Positions 33,586 through 42,708 of a stretch of 64,000 bases of DNA are shown piece by piece; position 1 is the stretch's first letter; each line of letters starts with the position of its first letter. The translations under genes and the position numbers were made by a program. The notes below the pieces were generated by a model. The model made no database searches and was not told the DNA's origin. It saw nothing but the letters and a program-made list of their open reading frames with translations. The DNA comes from Caulobacterales bacterium (GTDB taxonomy: Bacteria; Pseudomonadota; Alphaproteobacteria; Caulobacterales; Caulobacteraceae): contig JAEKKJ010000006.1 of NCBI GenBank assembly GCA_019510435.1, positions 62,001 through 126,000 of the forward strand, given 5' to 3'.

Positions 33586-34500
33586 ATGCTGACCTCCGAG
33601 GACCTTGCCTTCTTCGCGGTGCTGGCGGGGTCCTCTTCCCTGGCCGAGAGCGCGCGAAAGCTGAACGTGAGCGCGCCGGCGGTCACCCAGCGCCTGCGCG
33701 CCCTGGAGGCGCGGGTCGGCGTCCGTCTCGTCGAACGCTCGGGCCGCCAGCTCAGCCTTACGGACGAGGGCGCGCTGGTCGCCGCCCATGGCGCGGTGGT
33801 GAGCGATGCGATCGGGGCGCTGGCCGAGGCCCTGGCCGACCGCCGCCACACCGTCAGCGGCCACCTGCGCATCGCCGCGCCCCACGGCTTCGGCCGCCTG
33901 CACGTGGCGCCCGTCGTGGCCGCCTTCGCACGCCGGCACGACGCCGTGACCGTCAGCCTGGAGCTGTCCGACCATCCCGCCGCCCGCCTGGTCGAGACCT
34001 GCGACGTGGTCGTCCACATCGGCCCGCCCGGCCCGCCCGGCCAGATCGTCACGACCCTCGCCCCGAACCTCCGGATCCTCTGCGCCAGCCCGGCGTACCT
34101 GGAGGCCGCGCCGCCGATCCACGCGCCGTCCGACCTCATCCGCCACCGCGGCCTTGTGGTGCGCGAGAACGACGAGGACGTCACCCTCTGGCGGTTCCAG
34201 CGCGCGCGCCACGAGCCGACCACGGTGCGGATCCATCCGGCGATGTCGAGCAATGACGGAGCGGTGGTGCGCGAGTGGGCCCTGGGCGGCCTGGGCGTGA
34301 CCATCCGGTCGGAGTGGGACGTGGCCGCCGACCTCGCCAGCGGGCGCCTGTGTCAGGTCCTGCCGGACTGGGAGGCCCCGCCCGCCGATGTCGTCGCCCT
34401 GCTGGGCGCACGCCATGGCCGGACGACCCGCACCACCGCCTTCCTCAGCCTCCTGCGCCAGTCGCTGACGCCGCCGCCTTGGCGAACGCCCGTGGGATGA
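33586..34500 (+). CDS. LysR family transcriptional regulator
   Basis: A 304-residue LTTR: N-terminal winged HTH (FFAVLAGSSSLAESARKLNVSAPAVTQRLRALEARVGVRLVERSGRQLSLT, about residues 9-58) and a periplasmic-binding-protein-like effector domain from about residue 90. It is divergent from the D-threonine-aldolase/RidA/FAD-oxidase genes and the dyad between them is well placed, so it most likely controls them in response to an amino acid. It converges with the sulfatase gene, 78 bp apart. Confidence 0.92.
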   Translation: MLTSEDLAFFAVLAGSSSLAESARKLNVSAPAVTQRLRALEARVGVRLVERSGRQLSLTDEGALVAAHGAVVSDAIGALAEALADRRHTVSGHLRIAAPHGFGRLHVAPVVAAFARRHDAVTVSLELSDHPAARLVETCDVVVHIGPPGPPGQIVTTLAPNLRILCASPAYLEAAPPIHAPSDLIRHRGLVVRENDEDVTLWRFQRARHEPTTVRIHPAMSSNDGAVVREWALGGLGVTIRSEWDVAADLASGRLCQVLPDWEAPPADVVALLGARHGRTTRTTAFLSLLRQSLTPPPWRTPVG

Positions 34501-34578
34501 CGCCGGTCCGCGCCGAACACGAAGCGCCGCCCAAGGCTCGGGTCGTCCGCCGGAACGACATCCAGAGGTCGGCGCGCG

Positions 34579-36294
34579 TCACACCGGCGCGTCGTACGAC
34601 TTCGTCGCCGCGCAGATCATCGCCGGAGGCTGCTGCAGCGGCGCGGGGACATGCCGCGCCCACTCGGCGGACCACAGCCGCTTGAGCCGGTCGAGGACCG
34701 CCGGCTCCGCAGCGGCCAGGTCCCGGGCCTCCGATGGATCCGCGGCGGTGTCGAACAGCTGCCAGCGGTCGGCCTCGTACGGCTTGCCGCACTCGTGCAT
34801 GGCCACGGCCCGCCAGCGCCCGGAGGTGATCGCCCGGTTGCCGCGGAGCTCGAAGTACTGGGTGTCGCGAGGCGCCGGCGCGTGCGGATCCGCGAGCGTG
34901 GGGAGGAACGACCGACCCGCGACCGGTATCTGGCGCACGCCGCCGACCGCGCGCGCAAACTGCGTACCGGCCGCCGCGAGCAGCGTGGGCCCCACGTCGA
35001 CCACATCAAGGTACTGGCGGCGGATCGCGCCAACGTCGACAATGCGCTCAGGCCAGGAGACGATCAGCGGCGTGCGCACGCCGCCGAGGTAGGGCCAGAG
35101 CTTGTAGCGGCGGAAGGGCGTCACCGACGCGCCCGCCCACGGCCGCGGATACTCCGCCTGCGTCTTGCCGGTCCCCAGCTCTTCCAGCCGCGCGCGCATC
35201 TGCGCGGCGGTCAGGATGTTGGGACGGTAGAGCGCCTCGAAATAGCCGGTCTGTCCGGCTTCCGAGGCGGCGCCGTTGTCGGACAGCACGACGATCATGG
35301 TGTCGCGATCGACGCCGCGCGCCTTCAGATGCTCGAGCAGCCGGCCGATCTGCTCGTCGGCATGCTCGAGGAAGCCGGCGTAGACCTCCATGAACCGGGC
35401 GAACACCACCCGCTCGTCCTCATTGAGCTCTGCCCAGGCGCGGTCGCCCTCGTTCGCGGGCGGCAGGACCGTATGATCCGGCAGCAGGCCGATGGCCTTC
35501 ATCCGCGCAAAGCGATGGCGCCGGATCTCGTCCCAGCCGACGTCGTAGACGCCCTTGTAGCGATCCGAATAGCTGGCCGGGACCTGGATGGGCGAGTGGG
35601 CCGCGCCCAGGCCGATGTGCAGGAAGAACGGCCGCCCCTTGCCTTCCGCGAGATGCCGCTCGACCAGGTCCATCGACTTGTCGATGAGATCTGCCGACAG
35701 GTGATAGCCGGAGGGCAGCTGCGGTTTGATGTAGGCGTTGTTCTCGACGAGGTCGGGGCGATACTGGTCCGTCCAGCCGCGGGCGAAGCCGTAGAAGTAG
35801 TCGAAGCCGCGCTGCAAGGGCCAGGTGTCCTGTCCCGATATCCCGTCGAGCTGCTCCTTCGGAATCAGGTGCCATTTGCCCACCAGCCAGGTGGCGTAGC
35901 CTTCCCGTCTCAGCGCCTCCGGCACGGTCTCGGCGTTGTTCGGCAAGTGGAAGGCGCCGGGCGGGAGATCTCCCGGTTTGGCGAACGGCGCGGTGTCCGG
36001 CACGTCGGGCATGTTGACGGTGTGGGCGTTGCGCCCGGTCAGCAGTGCGGCGCGGGTGGAGGAACAGACCGCCTTGGTGTCGAAACTGGCGTAGCGCAGG
36101 CCGGCCGCGGCGAGACGGTCGAGGTTTGGCGTGCGGATCTCGCCGCCGAAGCAGCCCAGGTCGGAATAGCCCACGTCGTCCAGGACGATGGTGACGATGT
36201 TCGGGCGCGCCGCCGCAGGCGCCATGGCATAGGCGGCGCCCCCGAGCGCGGTGGAGCCCAGAAGCGTCGCCAGAAAGCTTCGTCGGGAAAGCAT
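34579..36294 (-). CDS. Tat-exported type I sulfatase with atypical CSSTR signature
   Basis: A 571-residue arylsulfatase-family enzyme. The leader SRRSFLATLLGS is a clear Tat signal (residues 3-14), so it folds in the cytoplasm before export. PNIVTIVLDDVGYSDLG gives the metal-binding aspartates; the active-site residue is Cys77 in CSSTRAALLTGR. Formylglycine-generating systems normally read C/S-x-P/A-x-R, and here position three is serine. GKWHL and HIGLGAAHSP are conserved. It precedes no other gene on its strand but follows the TonB receptor 36319-38637, whose 3' end lies 25 bp upstream of its start, so the two are likely co-transcribed for uptake and desulfation of a sulfated compound. Confidence 0.9.
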   Translation of the reverse strand: MLSRRSFLATLLGSTALGGAAYAMAPAAARPNIVTIVLDDVGYSDLGCFGGEIRTPNLDRLAAAGLRYASFDTKAVCSSTRAALLTGRNAHTVNMPDVPDTAPFAKPGDLPPGAFHLPNNAETVPEALRREGYATWLVGKWHLIPKEQLDGISGQDTWPLQRGFDYFYGFARGWTDQYRPDLVENNAYIKPQLPSGYHLSADLIDKSMDLVERHLAEGKGRPFFLHIGLGAAHSPIQVPASYSDRYKGVYDVGWDEIRRHRFARMKAIGLLPDHTVLPPANEGDRAWAELNEDERVVFARFMEVYAGFLEHADEQIGRLLEHLKARGVDRDTMIVVLSDNGAASEAGQTGYFEALYRPNILTAAQMRARLEELGTGKTQAEYPRPWAGASVTPFRRYKLWPYLGGVRTPLIVSWPERIVDVGAIRRQYLDVVDVGPTLLAAAGTQFARAVGGVRQIPVAGRSFLPTLADPHAPAPRDTQYFELRGNRAITSGRWRAVAMHECGKPYEADRWQLFDTAADPSEARDLAAAEPAVLDRLKRLWSAEWARHVPAPLQQPPAMICAATKSYDAPV

Positions 36295-36318
36295 CGAACA
36301 GCTCGCCTCCGCCGCGGC

Positions 36319-38637
36319 CTAGAAGTGGGCCCGCAGTTCGACGCCCACCCGCCGGAACGCGTCCGAGGTCAGCGTCTGGGTATAGCCCGCGCCGGCCGCA
36401 TTGTTGTCGAGAAAGCCCGTACCGATCGCCGATACGAAGTGCTTGTCCAGCAGATTGCGGGCGAAGGCCGTCACCTCGTAGCGGCCGTCCTTCGTCTGCA
36501 GGCCGAGGTTGAGGTTGAGCAGGCCGTATCCAGCCTGGCGCGCGTTCGGGTCGCCGAAGGCGAAGAAGACCGACGAGCGGTAGCTGTAGGAGACGTCGGC
36601 CGTGAGGTCGAAGGGCATGTCGTCGAGCGCCCGGTGGTAGCCGGCGTCCAGGGTGTACGACCAGCGAGGCGCGTTGGTCAGGGCGCTGCCGCTGACGTCC
36701 TGGCGCCCGCCCACGCAGCCCAGGGCCGCGGTCTGGCCCGGGTAGCAGGCCGGAGCGAAGCCCTGCACGTCGGTGTCGGCATAGGCCAGGTTGGCGGAAA
36801 GCTGCAGCCCGCCGCCCGGGGCGAATTGGCTCTCCAGCTCCGCCCCCCGGGACCTCAGCTTGCCGGCGTTGGCGAGCGCGAAGCTGTTGGCGGCGACGTT
36901 GAAGGTCTGGGCCTGGAAGTCCCGGAACTCGGTGTCGAAGACCGTCAGGTTGAAGGTCACCCTGCGGTCGAAGGGGCTGGAGCGCAGGCCGGCCTCGTAG
37001 TTGCGGACTTTCTCAGGCTGGAGCACGTACTGGCCGGAGTTCACCGTCGCGGCGTTGAGTCCGTTCAGCAGGTTGATGGCCTTGCCCTTATAGCCCCGCG
37101 AATAGGTCGCGTAGACCATGAGCGTCGGATCGACCCGGTACTGGACGCCGGCCTTGTAGGACAGGTCGTCGTCCTTGGCGTGCAGGTCCGGGGCGTTCAG
37201 CACCGGGCCGCCGACACCGGGCACCGGGCCCGCTGCGCCGACCGGCACGTCACGCCGGAAGCGCGCGTTCAGCTTCTCGTTGGTGTAGCGCAGGCCCCCG
37301 ATGAGCCGCAGCTGATCGGTGACGTTGAACGTCGCCTGGCCGAAGGCGGCATAGTTGCGGGTGCTGATCGCCCGGTCGATCAGGTTCTGGAAATAGGCGC
37401 CGGCCGGCAGCGGTTGGGCGAAGTTGCCACGCACCTCGGTGACCGTCGCCACGTCCTGGTCGAAATAGAAGAGGCCGGCCACATATTCGATCCGCTGCCC
37501 TGAGGGCGAGGCGATCCGCAGCTCCTCGGTGAACTGGTTCTGCTTCTGGTCGGCGCTGTTGATGTTGAGCAGCGGCAGGGACGTGCCGTCGGCGTCGTTG
37601 TTGTCCTGGACGTGGAACTTCCGATAGGCGGTGATGGAGGTCAGCGCCACGGCGCCGAAGTCCTTGGTCATCTCCAGCGAAGAGCCCCAGGTGTTCTGGT
37701 CGTTGAACTGCTGGCCGTCGAACTTGGCCTCGCGGCTGTAGGGGCTCAGCTCCACGTCGGTGAAGAGCGAGGCGCGGGTCGGCCCGCTCGCCCCGAGATA
37801 GCGCGTGGTCGGCAGGATCGAACGGATCGTGTTCACGCAGCAGTCCTGGTCCGCCCGCGTGTAGTCGATCGTGGCGAACGCGCTGAACGTCGCCTCGGGC
37901 TGCCACGCCAGCTTGCCGCGGACGCCCCACGAGTTGAGGCCGTTGTACTTGCGGCCGTCCAGGACGTTGGTGATCAGACCGTCGGAGTGGTTGTAGAAGG
38001 CCCCCAGGCTGGCGGCGAGTTCGCCCGGCTTGATCGGGGCCGAGACGGAAGCCTTGGCGCGCACCTCGTCGAAGGTGGCGTAGCTGACCGACGCGTCCGC
38101 ACGCGTCTTGTCGAGGTCGGGCCGCGCCGTGACGATATTGATCACGCCCGCAGCCGCGTTCTTGCCGAACAGCATGCCTTGCGGCCCGCGCAGCACCTCG
38201 ATCCGCGAGATGTCGTTGAAGTCGAAGAACGAGGCGGCGCTGCGGCCGATCACGACGCCGTCGACTACCACCGAGACCGAGGGCTCAACGCCGTCCGAGA
38301 AGTTGAGCGTCCCGATGCCGCGCACGGACAGGCCCTGGCCCCGCGTGTTGGCCGAGGGGGTGAAGGTGAGCGACGGCGAAATCTGCTGGAGTTGCTGCAG
38401 CCCGGAGATGTGGCTCTCTTCCAGCGCCTTGGCCGAGACGACGTTCACCGAGACGGGCACGTCCTGCAGGCGCTCCGCCCGCTTCTGGGCCGTCACCACG
38501 ATCTCGCCGAGGCTGGTCGGCGCGTCGGCAGCGGCCTGGGCGTGGGCGCCGGAACCCGCCACCAGCGCTGCGGCCGATCCCAGCGCCAGCGCGCGGGCGA
38601 CGGCCGCAGACGAGAGCAATGTACGCAGCACGGTCAT
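36319..38637 (-). CDS. TonB-dependent outer membrane receptor
   Basis: A 772-residue TonB receptor with a complete signal peptide (SAAVARALALGSAAALVAGSGAHA, cut near residue 34), a SLGEIVVTAQKRAERLQDVPVSV segment typical of the non-siderophore receptors of caulobacters and sphingomonads, plug-domain motifs VRGIGT and VLRGPQGMLFGKN, and a C-terminal phenylalanine (ELRAHF). ATG at 38637 is supported by GGGGGGAAA just upstream. Encoded immediately before a sulfatase on the same strand, with a TetR-type gene further upstream and a 17-bp palindrome at 38906 in its promoter region. Probable importer of a sulfated or steroid-/aromatic-type nutrient. Confidence 0.94.
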   Translation of the reverse strand: MTVLRTLLSSAAVARALALGSAAALVAGSGAHAQAAADAPTSLGEIVVTAQKRAERLQDVPVSVNVVSAKALEESHISGLQQLQQISPSLTFTPSANTRGQGLSVRGIGTLNFSDGVEPSVSVVVDGVVIGRSAASFFDFNDISRIEVLRGPQGMLFGKNAAAGVINIVTARPDLDKTRADASVSYATFDEVRAKASVSAPIKPGELAASLGAFYNHSDGLITNVLDGRKYNGLNSWGVRGKLAWQPEATFSAFATIDYTRADQDCCVNTIRSILPTTRYLGASGPTRASLFTDVELSPYSREAKFDGQQFNDQNTWGSSLEMTKDFGAVALTSITAYRKFHVQDNNDADGTSLPLLNINSADQKQNQFTEELRIASPSGQRIEYVAGLFYFDQDVATVTEVRGNFAQPLPAGAYFQNLIDRAISTRNYAAFGQATFNVTDQLRLIGGLRYTNEKLNARFRRDVPVGAAGPVPGVGGPVLNAPDLHAKDDDLSYKAGVQYRVDPTLMVYATYSRGYKGKAINLLNGLNAATVNSGQYVLQPEKVRNYEAGLRSSPFDRRVTFNLTVFDTEFRDFQAQTFNVAANSFALANAGKLRSRGAELESQFAPGGGLQLSANLAYADTDVQGFAPACYPGQTAALGCVGGRQDVSGSALTNAPRWSYTLDAGYHRALDDMPFDLTADVSYSYRSSVFFAFGDPNARQAGYGLLNLNLGLQTKDGRYEVTAFARNLLDKHFVSAIGTGFLDNNAAGAGYTQTLTSDAFRRVGVELRAHF

Positions 38638-39013
38638 CAGGTTTCCCCCCTCTGGTGTCCCGCCCGTCCGGCGGGTTGTTGTCGCTGTCGGACGTTCCGG
38701 ATTGCCGCGGCCTTGGGCAGGCGCGATCAGGTCCACGAGCCCACGCTTCGGAACCGGACCGCACCGCGGGCGCAGATGAAATCCATTACATTTCGGGCCG
38801 CGGACATGACGGCGGTCCCGCTGGACAGGCGAGGTCGCGAGCGGCCGCACGGCTTCTCCCTTGGATCCTGAGCGATCGCCGCTTCGGGCGTCTTGCCATG
38901 AAGCCTTAAGGCTCAGCCTTAATATGTCAACTCTTGAGTATCGAAATTAGCTCGACCCCATATTGAGCCGACCCGCGGAGAGCTGGTCCGGGCCGTCCGC
39001 CAGAGCGATCTGA
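38638..39013. other. Intergenic region upstream of the TonB receptor
   Basis: A 376-bp stretch between the TonB receptor start and the TetR gene end, both minus strand. It contains the 17-bp palindrome described separately, surrounded by AT-rich sequence (38900-38960). Short frames in it show no conserved features and I regard them as spurious. It presumably holds the receptor promoter and a long leader. Confidence 0.6.
38906..38922. promoter_or_regulatory. Palindromic operator candidate (TetR type)
   Basis: TTAAGGCT-C-AGCCTTAA, two perfect 8-bp arms around one central base. It is about 270 bp upstream of the TonB receptor start and about 90 bp downstream of the TetR gene end, so it would serve the receptor-sulfatase unit. 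Size and symmetry fit a TetR-family dimer. Confidence 0.5.
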
Positions 39014-39619
39014 TCAGGGTCCGGCGCGGCTCGCCGGCGTGAGAAGCGTCACGATCAGGGCGCGAAGCTTGTCGTCAGCCAAGGGCCAGCGCAGGCCCTC
39101 GATATTGCGGGCGACGCCGTTCAGCGCGTGCAGCATGGTTTCAGCGGGCAGGCACGGCGGCTCGGGCAATCGCTCCAGCGCCCGCGCCAGGGTTGCGGTG
39201 TTGCGGGCCCGGCGCTGCAATCCCGCCGCGTCCACGGGATCGAACACCGCCGGGTTCACCGGGCGCTCGGCCTGGACCGCCAGCATGCAGCGCCCCAGCA
39301 GTGGATGCGTGTAGAGCCCGATCAGCTTATGGGCGAAGGCCTCCAGGTCGCGCAGGGGATCGCCGGCGTCGACGAACTCGGCCTCGCTCCAGACCTCGAC
39401 CAGCGCTTCGAGGACACATGCGACGGGGCTGTGCCACCGCCTGTAGAACGTCGCCTTCGTGACGCCGGCTTCCGCGCAGATCCGGTCCAACGTCAGCCCC
39501 GAAAATCCATTCCGGGCCAGGACCACCATGGCGGCGTCCTTGATGCGCTGCTGAAGCGCCTCGTCCCTCGGTCGTCCAGGGCCACGCCGCCCAGACCCGC
39601 GCTCCGCCGCGTTCGCCAT
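39014..39619 (-). CDS. TetR family transcriptional regulator
   Basis: A 201-residue TetR/AcrR protein. The basic arm GSGRRGPGRPRDEA precedes an HTH (FSGLTLDRICAEAGVTKATFYRRWHSP, about residues 40-65); the rest is an all-helical ligand domain with a C-terminal TetR_C-like region. ATG at 39619 is chosen since GGAGGAC lies upstream and the longer frame adds only unconserved residues. It lies upstream of the TonB receptor/sulfatase pair on the same strand and is the natural candidate to bind the palindrome at 38906. Ligand unknown. Confidence 0.9.
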   Translation of the reverse strand: MANAAERGSGRRGPGRPRDEALQQRIKDAAMVVLARNGFSGLTLDRICAEAGVTKATFYRRWHSPVACVLEALVEVWSEAEFVDAGDPLRDLEAFAHKLIGLYTHPLLGRCMLAVQAERPVNPAVFDPVDAAGLQRRARNTATLARALERLPEPPCLPAETMLHALNGVARNIEGLRWPLADDKLRALIVTLLTPASRAGP

Positions 39620-39720
39620 CGTCCGGACCGTCCTCCCGCAGGCGCCCGGCGAGGCAGGCCCCGCGGATGGATGGCCATGGTCCGCCGGGAATGCAAGCGG
39701 GGGCCGCGTCCCGGACCGGC

Positions 39721-41793
39721 TCACCAGACCTGCACCCGCTCTGCCGGATCGAGGTAGAGCCTGTCATCGGGCTTCACCGCGAACGCGTCGTACCAGGCGT
39801 CCAGATTGCGCACGACGCCGTTGACCCGGAACTCGGCCGGGCTGTGCGGGTCGGTCATCACGTCCCGCCGCAACTGGGCCTCGCGGACCTTTTCACGATA
39901 GGTCTGCGACCAGGACAGGAAGAAGCGCTGCTCGCCCGTGAACCCGCCAACGACCGGCGCCGGCCGGCCCCCAAGCGACATCCGATAGGCGTCGAGCGCG
40001 ACGCTCAGCCCGCTGTTGTCGCCGATGTTCTCGCCGAGGGTCATGACGCCGTTGAGGCGCAGGCCGGGCAGCGGCTCGTAGCGCGCGTACTGCGCCGCCA
40101 GGGGCCCCACTCGAGCCCTGAAGCGGGCGACGTCCTCGTCGGTCCACCAGGCGCGCAGCACGCCGTTCTCATCTGATTTGGAACCCTGGTCGTCGAAGCC
40201 ATGGCCTATCTCGTGACCGATCACGCCGCCGATGCCGCCATAGTTGACCGCGACGTCCGCGGCCGGGTCGAAATAGGGCGGCTGCAGGATCGCGGCCGGG
40301 AAGACGATCTCGTTGAAGAAGGCGTTGTAGTAGGCGTTGACCGTCTGGGGCGTCATGCCCCACTCGTCGCGGTCGGTGGGCTTGTCGAGGCGGCCAGCCT
40401 TGCGCCGCCATTCCCACAGCCTGGCGCGGGCGCGGTTACCGACCGGGTCGCCGGGCCGGACCTCCAGGGTCGAGTAGTCGCGCCAGGCATCGGGATAGCC
40501 GATCTTCACCCGCAGCTTGTCGAGCTTGCGCTGCGCCGCCTGCCGAGTCGCGGGCGCCATCCAATCGGCCTGAGCGATACGCCTCTGGTAGGCCGCGCGG
40601 AGCGTCCCGACCAGGGCGACCATCTGCGCCTTGGCGTCGGCGCTGAAATGACGGCGCACATAGAGTTCGCCGACCGCCTCCCCGAGCGCCGTGTTGAGCG
40701 CCGCGGTCGCGCGTTTCCAACGCTCCCGCTTCCGGGGCTGTCCGGACAGGGTGCGGCCGTTGAAATCGAACGCCAGGTCGTCGAAGGCCGCGGGCAGCAG
40801 GTCCGCCGTCGCGTTCAGGTAATGGAAGGTCAGATAGTCACGCCACGTCTGGACGGGCGTCGCACGAAACAGCGCCGCCAGACCTTGGATCGCATCGGGC
40901 TCTTTGGCGCCGAACAGGTCGTGATCGTCCGCAATGTCCAGCGTCGCGAAGGCCTCGTCCCAGGGGAACTCGGGCGCCAGCGCCTTCAGGCCGGTTCGCG
41001 TCCTCGGATTGTAGGTGAGGTTTCGGTCGCCCCGCTTCTCGGCCGGCCAGTGCAGGGTGGCGATCGCGGTCTCGAGCAACAGGATCGCAGCCGCAGCCTC
41101 GCCCGGCTTGGGATAGCCGGCCAACGACAGCATCCTTTCGATGTAAGTCCGATACTGGTCCCGCGCGCCCGTGAAGCTCGCCCCAGCGTTCAGGTAATAA
41201 TCGCGGCCGGGCATGCCCAAGCCGGCCTGGCTGACGTTCACGGTGTAGCGGTCGGGGTCCTTGTCGTCGGCCCAGATGTCGATCGAGAAGGGCCCGCCGG
41301 CGCCGAGGTCGACGCGCACCGTCAGCCGGGCGATCTCCTCATGGGACCCGGCTCGGGCGATCGCGGCGAGGCCGTCCTGGACCGGCCCGACGCCGGCCGC
41401 TTCGATCGCCGTCGTATCCAGATAGGCGGTATAGAAGTCGGCGATCTTTTGCTCCGGAGAGCCCGGCTCCTGGGGCCGCCGGATCAGATCGTCGAGGATC
41501 GCCTTCACATCGGCCTCGGCCTTTGCGCGCAGGGCGAAGAACGGCCCCCAGGACGGTCTGTCCGGTGGAATCTGGGTGGTCTTCAGCCACGAACCGCCGC
41601 CATAGCGGAAAAAGTCGTCGCCCGGCCTGACCGCCGGGTCCATGCCTTCGACGTCGAAACCCCAGGCGCCGATCGCCGGCCTGGCCACCGCAGCGACGGC
41701 CCGCTTCGGCAGGAGGGGAAGGCATAGCGCGGCTGCGGCGGAGGCGAGAAGGCCGCGCCGGCTGGCCCCTTTCGCTTGGCCTTCGCCGTTCAT
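39721..41793 (-). CDS. M13 family (neprilysin-like) zinc metallopeptidase
   Basis: A 690-residue M13 endopeptidase. Tat-type leader (ASRRGLLASAAAALCLPLLPKRAVA, residues 10-35) indicates export. Zinc site HEIGH around residues 527-531 within GGVIGHEIGHGFDDQGSK, with the third-ligand motif ENIGDN downstream and VNAYYNAFFNEIVFPAAILQPP before it, all as in the family; length is normal. It cleaves short peptides in the periplasm. Divergent from a MarR regulator, with a perfect 12-bp palindrome between the two starts. Confidence 0.94.
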   Translation of the reverse strand: MNGEGQAKGASRRGLLASAAAALCLPLLPKRAVAAVARPAIGAWGFDVEGMDPAVRPGDDFFRYGGGSWLKTTQIPPDRPSWGPFFALRAKAEADVKAILDDLIRRPQEPGSPEQKIADFYTAYLDTTAIEAAGVGPVQDGLAAIARAGSHEEIARLTVRVDLGAGGPFSIDIWADDKDPDRYTVNVSQAGLGMPGRDYYLNAGASFTGARDQYRTYIERMLSLAGYPKPGEAAAAILLLETAIATLHWPAEKRGDRNLTYNPRTRTGLKALAPEFPWDEAFATLDIADDHDLFGAKEPDAIQGLAALFRATPVQTWRDYLTFHYLNATADLLPAAFDDLAFDFNGRTLSGQPRKRERWKRATAALNTALGEAVGELYVRRHFSADAKAQMVALVGTLRAAYQRRIAQADWMAPATRQAAQRKLDKLRVKIGYPDAWRDYSTLEVRPGDPVGNRARARLWEWRRKAGRLDKPTDRDEWGMTPQTVNAYYNAFFNEIVFPAAILQPPYFDPAADVAVNYGGIGGVIGHEIGHGFDDQGSKSDENGVLRAWWTDEDVARFRARVGPLAAQYARYEPLPGLRLNGVMTLGENIGDNSGLSVALDAYRMSLGGRPAPVVGGFTGEQRFFLSWSQTYREKVREAQLRRDVMTDPHSPAEFRVNGVVRNLDAWYDAFAVKPDDRLYLDPAERVQVW

Positions 41794-41826
41794 TTCCCGC
41801 TCGCGCCCAAGGTCAATTTGGTATCA

Positions 41827-41838
41827 GTAGGCGCCTAC
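41827..41838. promoter_or_regulatory. Palindromic operator candidate (MarR type)
   Basis: GTAGGCGCCTAC, a perfect 12-bp palindrome in the 100-bp gap between the M13 peptidase and marR-like genes. Position in a divergent promoter next to a MarR gene suggests an autoregulatory operator. Confidence 0.5.
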
Positions 41839-41893
41839 GGAATTTGCGGGGTCAAATGAATTTCGGGACACGCTCGCCGACGGACGCCCGTTG

Positions 41894-42391
41894 ATGCAGG
41901 ACCACAAAGACGGCTTGGGCGGCGCCAATATCGGCGCCGTGCTCAGGCGGATCTCCGATCGTATCGACCGGGACGCAAACCGGGTCTACGCGCGGTTGGG
42001 CGTCACCTTCGAGCAGCGCTGGATGGGCGTGCTCGACCTTCTGGCCCGGCAAGGACCCATGTCCGTGAAGGACCTGGCCCGTGACCTCCGGATAAGCCAC
42101 CCGTCCGTCAGTCAGACCCGGAGTTCGCTTCTCCTGGCGGGCTTCGTCGCGGAACGGGGCGATCCAGCCGACGGCCGGCGCCGCGCCTTGTATCTGACGC
42201 CCGAGGGGCAGGCCCTCGTTGAAACGCTTCAGCCGCTCTGGGCGGCGCTCGACCAGGTGGGCCGGGCGCTCAATGCCGAAGCGGGCGATGCCGTCTCCGT
42301 GCTCGCAGGCCTGGAGGCGGCAATGGATCGACGCTCGATCCAGGACCGCGTCGCGGACGCCTTGGCCCTCACCGAGGGCGCCGCTCGCTGA
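41894..42391 (+). CDS. MarR family transcriptional regulator
   Basis: A 165-residue winged-helix regulator. The pattern VLDLLARQGPMSVKDLARDLRISHPSVSQTRSSLLLAGFV, then GDPADGRRRALYLTPEGQAL, is the MarR HTH plus wing (about residues 45-105), flanked by dimerisation helices. The ATG at 41894 is preceded in frame by a TTG; no strong ribosome site distinguishes them. Divergent from the M13 peptidase, which it probably controls together with itself. Confidence 0.9.
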   Translation: MQDHKDGLGGANIGAVLRRISDRIDRDANRVYARLGVTFEQRWMGVLDLLARQGPMSVKDLARDLRISHPSVSQTRSSLLLAGFVAERGDPADGRRRALYLTPEGQALVETLQPLWAALDQVGRALNAEAGDAVSVLAGLEAAMDRRSIQDRVADALALTEGAAR

Positions 42392-42534
42392 CAAGGCAGG
42401 CCGAAGGTGGCTTCTCGTCCGGCAGCAGCCGTTCCGGATGGCCGTTCAGAGTCAGGCGCGGGCCTAGGATGTCGAGGCGGAGGGATTGGGTTTTTGCAAA
42501 CGCTCCATGCCAGCGCGTCCGCCGTGCATGGGGT

Positions 42535-42619
42535 TGGTGCGGGCGGTCGGGGTCGAACCGACACTCCTTTCGGAACCGGATTTTGAGTCCGGCGCGTCTG
42601 CCAATTCCGCCACGCCCGC
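42535..42619 (-). tRNA. tRNA-Leu (anticodon CAA)
   Basis: An 85-nt class II tRNA on the minus strand, including an encoded 3' CCA (42535-42537). Acceptor stem GCGGGCG pairs perfectly with CGCCCGC; the anticodon stem CCGGA/TCCGG holds loop CTCAAAA with anticodon CAA (reads UUG). A variable arm (TTCCGAAAGGAG) and T-loop GGTTCGACCC are present. Confidence 0.96.
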
Positions 42620-42708
42620 GTTGATTTTGCTCGTGTAATCGGCGTCAAAGAACGCGTCTACACAGGCCTTGCACATAAAGTCTGATTGCGGGTTCCGGCT
42701 GCTGAAAT

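Noticed and set aside
38619-38909. 96-codon ORF in the TonB receptor leader
   Set aside because: No ribosome site, no motif, and it overlaps the receptor start and operator.
39691-39700. ATGCAAGCGG upstream of the TetR gene resembling motif copy 5
   Set aside because: Only the TGCAAG core agrees and it is 24 kb from the cluster; chance match in GC-rich DNA.
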